Shown here: positions 29,095 through 44,950 of the stretch, piece by piece | Layout: every line of letters starts with the position of its first letter | Position numbering within the stretch: position 1 is the first letter of the stretch | Origin: Isoetes taiwanensis | Taxonomy: Eukaryota; Streptophyta; Lycopodiopsida; Isoetales; Isoetaceae | Assembly: GCA_021234155.1 (NCBI GenBank) | Contig: JAJEKV010000032.1 | Span: 10,546,099 to 10,610,098 of the forward strand | DNA length: 64,000 nt | Direction of reading: 5' to 3' | Made by a program: the position numbers and the translations under genes | Notes under the pieces: generated by a model | The model's database searches: none | What the model saw: the letters and a program-made list of their open reading frames with translations, nothing else | Told to the model about the DNA's origin: nothing

Positions 29095-30850
29095 TGGAAG
29101 TTAAAACGATTGCCTTATAAACCTACGCACATGGAATCGAGGAGAGAAAGCGGTAAAGCTTTTGATCTCTTCGACATGATTGACATGATTTACTCTTAAA
29201 TAAAGAAGTAAGTTAAGTCCGACGATCTTGAAGTAGTTTACACTAGAAGCCATTAATCATGAAATGAAATTTCGCATTTTGGAAGATGGAAGATGGTGAT
29301 ACACTATGAATTGTGTTGCGGGCATGTTCTATTAGTAACAACATTGATGGCGGTAAAGGCGTTGAAAAAAAACCTCAATGACATAACAATTGCATTCCAC
29401 AATCACCACGCAGACTAAGGGGATTGCCATTTGCATTCCATTTGAGTCGGATTTGCCTAAACGAATCGGTTGGCGGATGCTAAATGATAATTTAGATTTG
29501 AATGCAGGATAGGGCTTATTCTTATCAAATCTTGCAACAGGAGCTCCTCTTTGTAGGGCAGCTAGATCGGGCCACAAAGATAAGAGGGCGAATCGCCATT
29601 AATTTTTCATGGCGTGACAACCATCCGCTAGGGCCGGGCTTTGCATATCAGATTTTGGAGTTCTTCTCAAAGTGTGCATTAATATCTTCAAACATGTTGG
29701 CGTATCCACTTGGCACGGTTAGTGATTATTCTGCCTAAATTGAATTAACCTTTGTGGCGGTGATTGAGATATGGATTGGGTACTTCTTGAAGGGAGATTG
29801 ACATCGGATGTCGGGCATTATATTTTGAATCAACTGGGGTTGTATCTTATGATAAGCCCAAGAAGTACGATCTGTCGGTGATGTTATGCAAATGTTGGCA
29901 TTTTCCTTTGTCATAATTTTTATTCGACATGTTTTTCCGTGGAATAGCTCTATTTGGCCACTCTATGAAGGATTTTTCACTTTCTGCTTTGATTCAATGA
30001 TGGCTTTCTCTTGCTTTCAAGCCAATGTATTCTAAGCGACTGATTCATTTATGGCTCAAAAGCCTAAAGCTTTACATCGAAATGTGGATTTGCGGTTTTG
30101 ATTGAGGTTTGCCCATTGACATTTCATAGCTCCTCTTAGGGTTTTTACGGAGTCTTTAAGCATTGATCTATTACGAGGATGTTGGGAACAATTGTTTATT
30201 TCTAACCCTTAGTCCTTTATCTTTTTTGGTTATTACGAGGGATGTAAATTTGAATCGAGATAACCCAAACCATGCTTTAATGTCGGTTACCTTAAGGCAA
30301 AGGTATGTTCTCTACCCTTTATTTTTAAGCCTTACTTTAAGGTAGTTATCTCAAGGCAAAATGAGAACTATTTATTTTTCTTACCTTTTGCCCATTATCT
30401 TAAACCTTCAATTGAGCTTTGGTTTTTGCAATTCAAGGCTAAAGCTGTTTGATGCATTGTGTATTTCATGGATAAGGATAAGAAAACAATATTCTACGAA
30501 AAAATATCTTTCATATATACATTGTTTGTTTAGAAAAATGGTCTTACAACATGTTCCATATGTATCACTTCTATGGATAAATCCTTATTATTGCTAAATC
30601 CTCGGGCCAGGATAAACACAAAATATATGAATGAAATTTGACCACCATGATGGGAACCCTAAAAATGAAAATGAATGAAATTCGACCACCATGATGAGCA
30701 CCCTAAAAATGAAATGCCTACTGTATAAACTACATCAGGGAACCTTTAATTCAAATGTCAGCCACTGCCAATGGAAATATTGCACGAGAAAGAAGTAGGA
30801 AAGAAGCTAGATGATAGTAGAATTTTCGTAATCTTCCCTTTATTTTATCA
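29095..30850. other. No gene recognised; small duplication at 30620-30715
   Basis: Open frames are short and featureless. At about 30625-30715 a ~45-bp unit containing GAATGAAATT.GACCACCA and ACCCTAAAAATGAAA is repeated twice. Confidence 0.45.
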
Positions 30851-30870
30851 TATATATATATATATATATA
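30850..30870. repeat. (TA)n tract at the left border of element 3
   Basis: About ten TA units precede the TACAAGTATTTGTACTATGA border. Confidence 0.9.
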
Positions 30871-31022
30871 CAAGTATTTGTACTATGAGGGGGTATATGA
30901 AGTTGACTGAAAGCTACAACAAAGAAACCAAAGCCGGAGTTCTACTCACAGCGAATACCTGCTCAAACTCCGAGTCGACCTATTGGCTCCATTTTTGTCA
31001 AACCTCTAGGTCAAACTCTTAA

Positions 31023-32492
31023 CTAGAATGCTGATCAAAGTACTGTCAACTCTCCCTACAGGAATTTGTCGTAGTTTCCTTCTAGATGTTATCATCAAGG
31101 ATATTTTATTAACATTTATGAAACTTATGTTATAATGATTTCCCGTGTACTTTATTTCATCCGAACCCTAGAAAGGCAATAATATATGGCCATATAAATC
31201 ATATTTCAATAGATAGATAAACAAAGAAATACTATGGAACGGAACTATACATAATGCAACTCTGGGTCATTTTGAACTCGAGACATTAGCTAGTGTGTAC
31301 GATTAGACTGAACGCTGGGACAAATGAGTCTTGGACCTAAGATCCACATGAAGATAATAATAAGCTTTCTTTGTTGTATGGCCATTTTGGCCAACAAATT
31401 TGGGGGGATAATAGCATCTGATTTCCTCTAGCATGTCCGTGTTTATTTCTTATATTACATAAAAGTTCTCGTTAAATTGCTCAATATCAGGTTTCACTAA
31501 AATAGTCATCATCTACATTTTCAATCTACCCTTAACACTAAAGATTTTATCATGATAGTCAACACTTCAGAACCTTGAAACCCTAAATATGTTAATCAAT
31601 TGAACATTTCTTTACAGGAAAATGTTGTTCCTTTTTTAGGACAATGATAACCCAATTTATTCAAAAAAAAGTTCAATCCATTTGCTAAAATATTGGTGTT
31701 GACATTAGTGCTGGAAAATCAAAATGAAAAGTCGCATTACACAAGTCTGCTATTAGAGGCTCTCATCTCCACAATGAAATTTATTGGACGATGCATGTAA
31801 GCCTTTCTTTCTTTCTTTCTTTCCATTTAGTATAGGTTATAGTTTTGGGCTTTTAAGTTGTGCAATAGTAATTCGAACTATTGCCCTTCTTTTGTGTTTT
31901 GCAATTCAAAAATTGAAATCGTATTTATTAAGGTGTTATTTCAAAGGAAGTGCCATTTGGCCGTGGCATTTCTTGCATGTTGGTCAAGTGATGCTTAGGC
32001 ATCTAGACAACATTATTTTGCCCCGGCATTTGCTTGAATCTTGCTCTAAATTGAACAGGTGCAATTTGCATATGTCTTAATAGTGTGTTCTCATCCCTAA
32101 AGTTGGCATATTATGAGTTGTATTTTCATCCCTCTAGTGGGTATGTTATGAGCTCTTTTAAAGTTGTTTGCGTGATCTATTTACAGTAATGGTGATTTTT
32201 TAAAAAACAAATGAGGGGTAAAACTATAAACACTTGTTCCTATGACATTCTCAGCAACTATGTATAGAAAAAAAGGAGGCGTTTGCTCCTTTTTTGATAA
32301 TGTAAACATTAGCCTTTGCCCCTATTCTTTTTGCAAACTGCCATGCCATGGGAACCACTGGAATGGATCTTAACTTTTCTGTCTATGAATAAAGAGTTTG
32401 AATGCACATGCTCACCCTTGTGCAAACGATGCTAAGCAAACGATGCATACAGAATCTCTAGAAAAAATGACTAGTTTAAATTGCAAGGTAAC
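31023..32492. other. No gene recognised
   Basis: A (TTTC)n run occurs at about 31803-31823. I recognised no exon in the rest. Confidence 0.4.
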
Positions 32493-32595
32493 CTTCAATT
32501 GTTTGATTTGCTCCGTAGCTCTAGCAACCTTCCTTAAAGCACAACTTTCACTCATTTCCAGCTCACTACATTTCGTCATGAGCTCCTTGTAGGTT
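32493..32595 (-). CDS. Single exon encoding a coiled-coil-like segment
   Basis: On the minus strand the acceptor TTTTGTAG precedes 32595 and the donor AAG|GTTACC follows 32493. The 103-bp exon is open in one frame and reads TYKELMTKCSELEMSES then CALRKVARATEQIKQLK. It is rich in Glu, Lys and Leu with heptad-like spacing, which suggests a coiled coil. The exon ends in phase 0. I do not recognise the parent protein. It lies inside proposed element 3, so it may be a captured piece or part of a host gene running on the minus strand. Confidence 0.45.
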
Positions 32596-33238
32596 CTACA
32601 AAACACGACCAAAAACATATGTCTCCTTGTAAGTCCTACAGAGGTAGAATAATCAAAGAAAGATTACCATAAGTCACGTATAAGCAGATTAAACAGTAAT
32701 ACTTTTAGTTCATTTCGCATGATTGTGACCTCCCAAGTTTGAGGAACTTCCACTTCAAAGCATGAACCACAGTAAAGCAACATGTCCTGAATGCTAATAA
32801 CATATTGCAACTAGAAATGACCACCTGGTCCTGTTGGCTCATTCAAAAATAGCGATCCCTGAGAAATCGAATAAAAGCGGAGGAAAGAAGGTGGTCCGTA
32901 TAGCTTCTTTTTCTCAAGATTAAAGTATGTCTATGAAAACCAGTTGGATTATAGCATTTGTAAAGCTAGGGGCACATTGCAATAGAGATAGAAGCAAATT
33001 GCAGCATTGACAATTAGTCTCTGTTTCCTGGCTGCCGGTTCAAAGAATGACTGATGCCATTGCCGGTCTTGTTCTCCCCTTTTAAAGCACTATTTAAGTT
33101 TCTTCTCACAGACATTTCTTAAAGTAAGAATTTATTTCTATCTTCTTGATTCCAGCAAATCAGAAAAAAAAGTGCATGTTTCATAATTTCTACAAATACA
33201 TTATGATGGGAAACGCAATTGACTAACCAAATGTTCAC

Positions 33239-33402
33239 TAATCTGATATGCAACAAGAGTCCCATTCAAGATTAACTTTTCTGGAGTGACCTCCAATACT
33301 GATCTTTCCTGAGCTTATTGCACTCCTTGAACTTGGAGCGGGATCTTTAAAACATGAAAGCATCTCTAACAGCCACGCATAATGTTCCTTCAGGTCATTA
33401 TC
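33239..33402 (-). CDS. Exon-like segment, unknown protein
   Basis: The acceptor TATGTAG precedes 33402. The frame then reads DNDLKEHYAWLLEMLSC, FKDPAPSSRSAISSGKIS and IGGHSRKVNLEWDSCC before a TAG at about 33239. A possible donor GGAG|GTCACT lies inside at about 33290. It may join the exon at 32493-32595 and the one at 37445-37556, but no phase proof is possible by eye. The protein is not recognised. Confidence 0.4.
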
Positions 33403-33409
33403 CTACATA

Positions 33410-36430
<3,021 letters not shown>

Positions 36431-36558
36431 CATGATGCAAAAAGAATTCGGATCAAATTGCGGATGCAAGAACAATGCAGGATTTCAATTCAAGATTACG
36501 AGTAATAGATTAAAGTACAATTTGAAAAATGATTTAGAAGTTGATATTGAGGACACGT

Positions 36559-36822
36559 ACCAAGGGAAAGACTTCATTCAGCAAGCAAAGTGCCCATCTC
36601 GTGTTGTATCCATTGTATCCTGAGAAGCACATCTGCTTTGAACTTAGATAAGTTTACACTACAATTTTGCAGCTGCATTGATTGACGAAAAATCTGGAAA
36701 AGTGTTACGAGCGACTCACCCACGGGCATAGGTATGAGCAAGGGCAGCTCCCAAAACTTAAAGTCGGCGAATGTAAACAGAGTAGAGACAAAACCCAAAT
36801 CGCCCCGACGTCATACCTCTGC
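36559..36822. repeat. ~265-bp direct repeat, left copy (partner 44951-45220)
   Basis: The two copies share GGGAAAGACTTCATTCA, AAGTGCCCATCTCGTGTTGT, CTTAGATAAGTTTACACTAC and GGGCATAGGTATGAGCAAGG with small indels. On the minus strand both carry a frame reading LGAALAHTYAR. This copy then keeps a longer frame, IFRQSMQLQNCSVNLSKFKA, ending MGTLLAE. Similarity stops abruptly on the right side (after CCTCTGCCA). It links elements 3 and 4. Confidence 0.9.
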
Positions 36823-37444
36823 CATTGCATTCTTTAGTTTTGTGATGACTTGTCCCTATCTCCAATACATGTCACAAGGTGTTCTTGTTCGTTTTTTAAG
36901 ATCTCCATTCATCGATTTCAATTGCATATCCAATGTCACCGAACATCAATGGGAAAAAGATATTATCTTTCTTTTGCACCGATCACCGACCGATGATGCT
37001 TATACATACTTTATCGGCAAGATATTGATCCGAGTCAAGATTGTTGAGTTCATAATCTTTTGTCATTTCATTGGCGGCTTGCTCCTCGCAATGGAAAAGA
37101 TTATCGGTGCATATACATTGACAATTGCAAAGCGGCACTGTTCGATAATGGAACACCTCAAGCCTACCTTCTTTCCCCACAATGACCAATGTTCTCTACC
37201 AAAAGCGGCACCTCACCGCTCGTTTGGAAAAGGCTTTAAGATTGGCCTCTATGCAACACATTGTTGCGAGAATGAAACATCGATTGGGCTTTCCGTCACG
37301 TGGCATGCATTCCCCTTTAGTCTATCGGACATATCCGGACATTTCTCATGTGTGATGATGGTTAACTTACATAATATTATCGAGACAAAGGGAACTAGAT
37401 TGCATAAAGGAGGCGACTCACTTCCGGTAGCCATCAAACATTAC

Positions 37445-37556
37445 TTGCATACAACCGTGTTTTTTGCCTCTTTGCTTGACGGATAATAAACCAAGAATGT
37501 CGTCGACTTCAAGTTCAAGATGATTAACCACTTCACAAAGCAAATGAAGCAAGTGC
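37445..37556 (-). CDS. Exon-like segment, leucine-rich helix, unknown protein
   Basis: On the minus strand an acceptor-like TTCTGCACAAG precedes 37556 and a donor CAA|GTAATG follows 37445. The frame reads HLLHLLCEVVNHLELEVDD then ILGLLSVKQRGKKHGCMQ. It looks like a genuine amphipathic helical protein segment with a basic end. The 250-codon open frame on the plus strand over the same region (36734-37486) has no recognisable motif, and I regard it as antisense coincidence. Confidence 0.4.
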
Positions 37557-37639
37557 CTTGTGCAGAAGGATGAATTCCAATCATTCACACAAAGATAAAA
37601 AACTAAGCAATAGTATACTTCATACATAGCAATTGACTA

Positions 37640-39710
37640 CTTGTTAAATCAGTCGGTGAGTAAAGGTGTACCAACCGGAGTTGTACATTATAAGAAAGAC
37701 AAAGGAGAACATACAAAGCTTGTCGGTTGTTTGCGCTTTCTTCATCAACCACTTTGTGCGCAAACAAAATGACAGTCAAACAAACGGAAAGGAACCGGAG
37801 AAAAAAAGATGCAATTGCAAAAACTTCGGAAGAACGGACCTATAATCATATGGAATCATCACAAGGACTCAACCACCAAGAAAATTAAAAACAAAAAGCC
37901 CACTCTATACTTTTGCAATGCATTGTTCGAGAATAGGATGGACATTATAGAATTAGGATATGCACCCTCATGGTGTATACACAACACCTTTTGGATTAGT
38001 TGTTGTACCGAGAGGTGTAGTTCAGAGAAATAGGTCTGCAGACTCATTGTCGTAGCAACTAGAAAATGTTGGATCTCCTACCTCTAAGAGCTTCTCATAA
38101 TCAATTATAGTTATGCGCTTCAGTAAAAGTCAACATGGGCATTTCCTAAATCGCCGATGATAACAACCGGGAAAGGGGCTTCCTCCCGCTCCATGTATAT
38201 GATCTCTACAACAAATGATGCCAAAAACCACGAAGTTCTTTCAAGATGCCAACATACATAAAATAAAAAAGAAGCTTACCACAACGGTTTACAAATCATG
38301 GTCAGTATGTGGTGCGGATACAAAAATTTAGAAGACAAACTCTTTGTTCTTCAAATGAACCGAGAATGGAAAACTGCGAGAACTCTAGTGATATTCTACT
38401 ATATGAGCTTCATCTTCATTATCATTTGTCCGTATCAGATAATCGCGAACCCTCAGAGATAATATCGGCCCTTGATGGTGGTCCGGGCTTTAAATTCGCT
38501 AGCATAACATGTGTAGTGCGTGATTTTGTTGCCTTTGCACGTGAAACTTGCTTTTATGGGGTTGCTTGCTTTTAAGGAACATTCGATTGGGGCGATGGCA
38601 ATATGCATGTTGCTTATACCGCAATATTTATGCATGCCACGGCTTCAACATTTGACCTTGCTATAATAAAGTTGAGACCGCATATCCCATCAAAAAAATC
38701 AAACAGAACATCGCAAGCCATTCACCTATTTCCCTAAATTTGGAGCACCGTCTCCATGGATTTGATCTAATGGGATTTGTATTTCCAGATTCGATTTCGA
38801 AGTATTGCATGCCAAACTAACAGGAAACTTCGAAGTTCCAAGGGCATGTCATAGAACCATTGATGATCAATAAAGGATATGGAATCTACACACAATGTAA
38901 CTAATGACTATGAAATATGGACACACACAATATCCGGGAAGTGCAACTTTCTCGGAATAAACTGAACCAGCCTTTTAAACACATCAATTCACGGGATTAT
39001 TGTAGCTATTGAATCGATAAATAAGAAAAAGAAGCTTACCAATTGGGTTATTTGTGAATGACATCCAGAGCTTCTACTGATTCAAAGCTCCAAAAGCTTA
39101 ACCGCAACTCAAAATCGTAGCTCGTTCCTCGCAGCGCCAAATCTACTGATTCTTCGCCCTAGTGGCGGTAGAAGATAATATTCTTATCGAAAGGCGGACC
39201 GACCAAGTTGAGTTTCCCATACCATCACTTCCCTTGTCAACTGGCGACGTTATGAGCAACATCGACAATCACAATGCATGGCGGGGAGCAGAGGATGGGG
39301 GCTTTTTTATCACATTCCTACGGTAATCACCGATGATCTTTTATCCGAAAGTGTAGATCTTTAATACTTCACTTATTAACCCTCTTGGCTCCTCTCGGAG
39401 TTATTACTTGAGCCTCGAGTCTAACAAGGCAAGCACAAACATACAGAGCTCAACAAAGGACTCAAGCTTGTCTTTAGGATCAACCGGGCAATGTTTGTGC
39501 CCAAGATCTCCACAAAGTCCTCCGCCTTTATGGGTTGATTGAAACCTAGGCCATGCCCACAATCTCATCGCCATTCCAAAACTCCGAGGAGAGTACCACC
39601 GAATGCACAGAAAAGTGAAGAGCAAAATTCGAGCGTGCCATTCTGCCGGAGTTCCGCCGTTGTCGTCAATAGGGAGAAACATAAAAGTGAAGAGCAAAAT
39701 TCGACGGTCT
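37640..39710. other. No gene recognised
   Basis: The stretch contains only short motif-free frames. Composition is slightly richer in CG-containing words than the flanks, but no gene was seen. Confidence 0.4.
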
Positions 39711-39715
39711 ATATT

Positions 39716-40247
39716 AAAAGCCCCAATTTAATTCCTCAAATCCGACGTCACATATCAAAAGCCTCAAATAAAGGGGGCTGCTGGGGTGATTCGAGGTGTC
39801 ACCGTCCGCACCGTCCATCTCAGAGATGGACGGCCGTGATCAATCTCTACCAAATGTTAATTGTATATATCCTTTGGATGACATTAAATTTTGCCTATTA
39901 AATTTCCTTGACTTTTAAATCAAGGGAAGAGATTAGAAGCCCCAATTCCAATGATCTGGATTAAAAGCCCCAATTCTATCACCTTCCCTGCAACTTCCTA
40001 TTTAAAATTGACGGCCAAGATTTGACCTTCCCTTTTAATCCGACGGCCCATATGAAAAGCCCCAAATAATTTTAATCGACGGTCTAGATAAAATGCCCCA
40101 ATTTCAAGGGCCCAGATTAAAAGCCCCAAATAAGGGGGGATGCTTGGGGTGTTACGAGGTGGCACCGTCTGGGCCGTCCATCTCAGAGATGGACGGCCGA
40201 GATCAATCTCTACACCATGTTGGTAGACCTCCATATAATTGTATATA
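39716..40247 (+). repeat. Two stacked right terminal modules (copies B and C)
   Basis: Module B ends with hairpin CCGTCCATCT / AGATGGACGG (39811-39833) and TTAATTGTATATAT (to 39870). Module C starts immediately, enters at GACATTAAATTTTGCC, and ends with its own hairpin (40174-40196) and TAATTGTATATATA (to 40247). That run joins directly to the TACAAG left border of element 4. So two right ends lie head to tail. The 22-bp palindrome seen in copies A and D is degenerate in both. Confidence 0.85.
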
Positions 40248-40699
40248 TACAAGTCTTTGTACTATGAGGGAGTGTAAAGTCGACTGGACATTTGTAATTG
40301 AATTTTCTCTATGAGGAATTTACAAATAACATCCTAGCATGGAAGTTCGAAATTAAAGACTGCATTATATCGGGTATAGGCAAATAGAAAAGTCAAACTA
40401 AATTCGAATGTACACATTCGATTGTTTGGGCAGCCCATTAAAATCCACAATTGATTTCAAAGAGGAAGTCAAACACAAAGTCGAAGTTCAATAAGCCCAT
40501 CACGATTTACTCCAAACGTAAAAGTCAATTGTAAAGTGAAGATCAAACAAAAAGATATAGTCAAATATGAAGTCAACTTTATGCATATTCCTTAGACTCT
40601 CTAATATTCCACAACGTTCCCCTAGATTCTCAAATATTTTATGAAGATCCTTAGGGCCGTTGGGCGCTTTGAGGTTCACATCCTTTGGCCTTGCGGTCT

Positions 40700-43580
40700 C
40701 ACGACTAGGGAATGGTTTTTTTTTTTTATATTGGTTGAATATTGGTTGTGACGGCAAATAGCGTATAAGTTCGTTCAATTGGTCTGCGTTGCTATTCGTT
40801 GCACCATTAGAAGTGGCAACTTTGTTTTAGACATGAAAACTCAGGTCACTGATTTGGCATAAAATAGGGAATATTCCTACATCAAGGCACACAAATAAAA
40901 TATGCAAATAGACCGGTAAAGTATATACAAATAAAAAATCTAAGTTCTTCTCGATATATAATGACAGAGAATTTATAAGTGTCATTGCAAGGTAGGACAA
41001 TGTTGAACATAATAGCTTTAATAAAAGAGTATTATATGCACAAAGTTTATTGGCTTTAGTTTTTGAACGCACAAAGTTTGTTGGTTTTAGTTTTTGAGCA
41101 TATAGAAAGTCCTCTAACAGAAAAGATTTGAGACGACGTATGATATGCTTGAGGATATTTATGCCATGATGTTTGTATGGCCGTTCTTTTACGCATGTCT
41201 TTTAATCTCTTAAGCCATGCAAATACGTCCATTGATATGGGCAATAAAGCAATGCTGCATTTACAGGTAGTTGCTTTTATTGAACAATTTGTAAAAGAAG
41301 TTGCATCAACATGGAGATGCAGAGATTATTATCATAAATTATGATGTGTCAAGATGTTTAATGAACATCAAGAGCTCTACATTCATAGGTCACAAGCAAG
41401 TATCGAGGTTTTAAATTTAACTTATAAATGCATACTGCAGGCAACCCACAGTGCAGAAGCTCCTTGTTTTATGTTTTGTATATCAATCATCTTTGCATCT
41501 ATTTCTAGTATTCTAATGCCTGTGTACTTAATAGTTTAAAAGGTTGATGGCCTCCTTAGCATGTTTGTCGGCTTTTCTCACATTCTCTGTCTTAAATCAA
41601 AATGAAAACTAGAAGTCAAAGATCGTTTTAAGTGTACAAAAATGAAAATCTAAAGCAAAAGAGACCGTTAGCACACCCATGGGGTTTTTCAGTACTTGAT
41701 AAATACAGACCACGCCTCAAAGATCTAACTAAAGAATAACTCTCCTCAATTTCACAAAGATTTTCCAAGCGGGTTGAATGCTTCAAGTGAAAGGTAAGCA
41801 GCAACCACAATAGACGTTTCCAATCTATTTGTTAACAGACTTGCTTACATTTGCAACTATATAGAGAGATAGCGTCTCAGATTTTTTATAGCTCACATAA
41901 AAGTTGCATCATCAAAATTACATTTCACACGTAGAAACTATAGGGCTTAGTTTCTAGTCATGATTATAATAATAGGTTGAGACTATAACAATCTTTCATT
42001 GGCTTCTTTGAGTTGGCCTTTCTAAGGCTACAATCACTTCTGGCAACAGATACTGTTCCCTCATTTTTTATCTAGTAATTGTATTACACAGTAATCATTC
42101 TAAATGCCAAAAGATCTGACGAGCATAAAGAACATCCTACCCACTGAAAAATTGTACATGCTGTCATGCTTCTTTTCTTTGGGCTTCAGTTGACAGCTTC
42201 ATAAAAATTATCATTCAATTGCATGTCCTGGACGTCGATGATGATGACAACTTTACAGAAACAGTCACTCTGATGGCATGCCTTTGATCCCTATATTCCA
42301 TGTCATATTTGGCAAAATCTTAAGCTAACAAATCACATGTCTCAGGACGGATCTTTCGTGCAAAGACAAAATCAATCAATGGGCAGGAAAATACAAATGC
42401 CTACATACACTTGCTGCCATTGATACAGTAAGTTGCAACAAAGGCATCGGAAAATTGTAGAAGCAAAAGGATTACTTTTCTGGGCTCCAGAGGAGAACGC
42501 ACAATCTTCAGCAGTGAATTGTTGCCGCAGTCATAAAGGACCATAACCCATTAAAAAAAACAGATGAGCAAACTCACTGCCATACCTCAAGGTTTCCTGC
42601 ATTATTGCAAGGAACCCGAGAACATTAAAATATGATTGTGGCAAATCGTGGCTTTAAAGCCCTCGCTAAAGCAAAAAATTGGTGCCGTTGCCATACATGC
42701 TCGATTTGTATTTTGAAGCTTCCTGCTGTGACAATGTTCATGAAATATCTTACTTAGCTCCCTGGTTCACAGATCTTAACTGGAACTACACACGAAACAA
42801 ACCGAAGAATAAACAGGAAGAATAAAGGCGATTAAAGCTTTTGCCCTTTGTTCTCTATTCCCCTAGAACATTGAATTAATCACCAAATATATCCTAACCA
42901 AAAGCAATCCGGTAGAGATATTTAATCCAGATAAATATTTATCATGTGCCCTTGAATGTCTACACAAGTTTGCTTCAGCCAAATCTTAAATCAGAACAGA
43001 GTTTGCTTACCAGCCACAGATCTTTGGCGAATGATTTCAAAGTGCAAAACCAGCTCTAAATCGAAATTTCCCTGCTTGTTTTAAGGACTAGAAAACAACC
43101 GGTTCATGCAGAAGCCAGTTTTGGCGCCATAAATTAGGCATATTTCGGCATAGCATCTGGAAATAGGGTACAGGTTAGTAACTCTTTTAGCTTCTTTCCG
43201 AAGTTATTATGTGAACCATGAATCTAACAGAGCAAGCCACAACTTCCACATTCCACAGATTCCTTTCCTTTCAACCAAAGTAGGGCCAATTCATATTTGC
43301 ACATAAATCAGATGTCTTGCATCATACTTCAGAAAATATGGTAGAACGAATTTACCTAACACAGGCGTATCTGAAACCTTTGATCAAGCTTACACACCTG
43401 CAGTGCCCAAAAATCCTTCAGACCCTATCCAGGATAACGAAAGCGAGGGAATACATGTCGAATTTGGTTAGACAAACGGCAGCAAATATGCCAAGTGAAA
43501 GAAAATCATGCACGAAAGAGAAAAAAGAAATGTGCTCACAAAGCAAAGATCAACACCTTGCCGCCAGCCATGATGCATTG
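40700..43580. other. No gene recognised; 31-bp tandem duplication at 41037-41100
   Basis: CACAAAGTTTATTGGCTTTA and its near copy CACAAAGTTTGTTGGTTTTA lie 31 bp apart. Open frames here are short and unremarkable. Confidence 0.45.
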
Positions 43581-43581
43581 C

Positions 43582-43814
43582 TCACTGCTTTGATTTCCAT
43601 ATCCAATAATCTTGTTGGCCAGCTTTGCAATTAACTTCTGATAATATATATGACTAGGAAACATCTGAGCTTTTGTTCAATACATCAGCAACTTTTGCAA
43701 CTCATCACGGATATGACCTACTGCCCAAGCAAGAGAAACGTGGAAGCGAGGATTTTGCAAGCATGAAATCTGAAGCTTAAAAGCTTCATTCACAAAGTTG
43801 ATCTGCCTCGAAAT
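43582..43814 (-). pseudogene. USB1-like U6 snRNA phosphodiesterase, C-terminal fragment
   Basis: After the acceptor ATTTCCAG the minus strand reads INFVNEAFKLQISCLQNPRF then HVSLAWAVGHIRDELQ. HVSLAW is the second HxS motif of the 2H phosphodiesterase USB1/Mpn1, which trims the 3' end of U6 snRNA in the nucleus. A frame change after DELQ leads to VADVLNKSSDVS, an in-frame TAG, then SYILSEVNCKAGQQDYWIWK and a stop, matching the family's C-terminal C-K-x-G pattern. One missing A in an A-run and one stop codon break it, unless a very short intron is involved. The N-terminal half with the first HxT/S motif was not found nearby. The family call is confident; function is unlikely. Confidence 0.65.
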
Positions 43815-44632
43815 CTGGAAATATAAGAGCCAACTAAGATGGTTAGTATGTTCTTTCACAACCAAACACCATAACATAACAATGCTCTATTCATTCCCCG
43901 TTGTTTATGGAACACTTATTGGTCAAATACAGAGATGGGAAGAGGAAAGACTCTAACAGGAAGGAGAGTTACATGCAAGGAAACAATGTTCATATTCCTG
44001 ACCTGAAAAATAGACTGGCTCATGGATACAGTGTATGCACTTTGCAAGCCAATATGAGGCTTTCTAATCTACAATCTAACACTGGTGCAATCGGAGATGA
44101 AAAAGGTAACAAAGATGCCATCAGACCTGTTAAATATGTCTAGGCCTAAAGGTAAATCCGCTCCGGTTTAGAACAGCTCCAACCTGTTGCACAGGAACAT
44201 GTAACTACTTGGCTCATGGATGCTAACACCTACTGTTCTTGGAACTTGGTTGCTGCAATGGACCTGTCTAAGGAGTATCTGCCGCGATGCTTGACTGGGC
44301 AGGATATTTGGACATGATGCAAAGCTGCCAGCTCTTTAGACGGGCATTTACATTCCAACCAATTTGGGGTTCTCTGCTCGGGCTCTTTTAAGAGCAACAG
44401 GGTAATAATTATTGAAATTATGAAGACCTATGATGCCATCTCCACGTTTCTTGAGTGCCAGTGAAACGTGAGAATGAATAAAGCCTGATAACATGGATCA
44501 AAGGATTATAACATTAAACAACGGGTTAATTAACGCCCAATTACTGAATCCAATTGGCAAATCAAGAATATGCGAATAGACAAATGATGAATTCACAAGT
44601 TTTACGATGTGGTAAAAAAGGGTCTTAGCCTA

Positions 44633-44738
44633 CCTCTTTCAAAGCGGATCTGTGGACCTCATTTGCCCAGGTGATGTCATGACAGCCTCTTTCAAAGCGG
44701 ATCTGTGGACCTCATTTGCCCAGGTGATGTCATGACAG
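44633..44738 (-). repeat. 53-bp perfect tandem duplication in an exon-like segment
   Basis: The unit, beginning CCTCTTTCAAAGCGGATCTG on the plus strand, occurs twice with no difference seen. On the minus strand it reads RCHDITWANEVHRSALKE and ends at a donor GAG|GTAGGC. Because 53 is not a multiple of three, the duplication shifts the frame of that segment. It lies in proposed element 4. Confidence 0.85.
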
Positions 44739-44950
44739 CGTTTGATGGAATGGGTTGGAAGTGATCCAATTATAACACACGCAGCGCTGTTTCATGATGC
44801 AAAAGAAAAATCAGTCACGATGTGCAAAAAACTTGTAAAGCCAGCAAGAATAATGAAAGTACAATTTCCTTGCGTTTTTGGGCAAAGATTTCTAGTTCAG
44901 CTAATATGGTGCATCATGCCATCTAGAAACAAAAACTTCATGTACACGCA

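Noticed and set aside
36734-37486. 250-codon plus-strand frame
   Set aside because: It has no motif or domain, overlaps a better-supported minus-strand exon (37445-37556) and a duplicated block, and lacks upstream or downstream gene signals.
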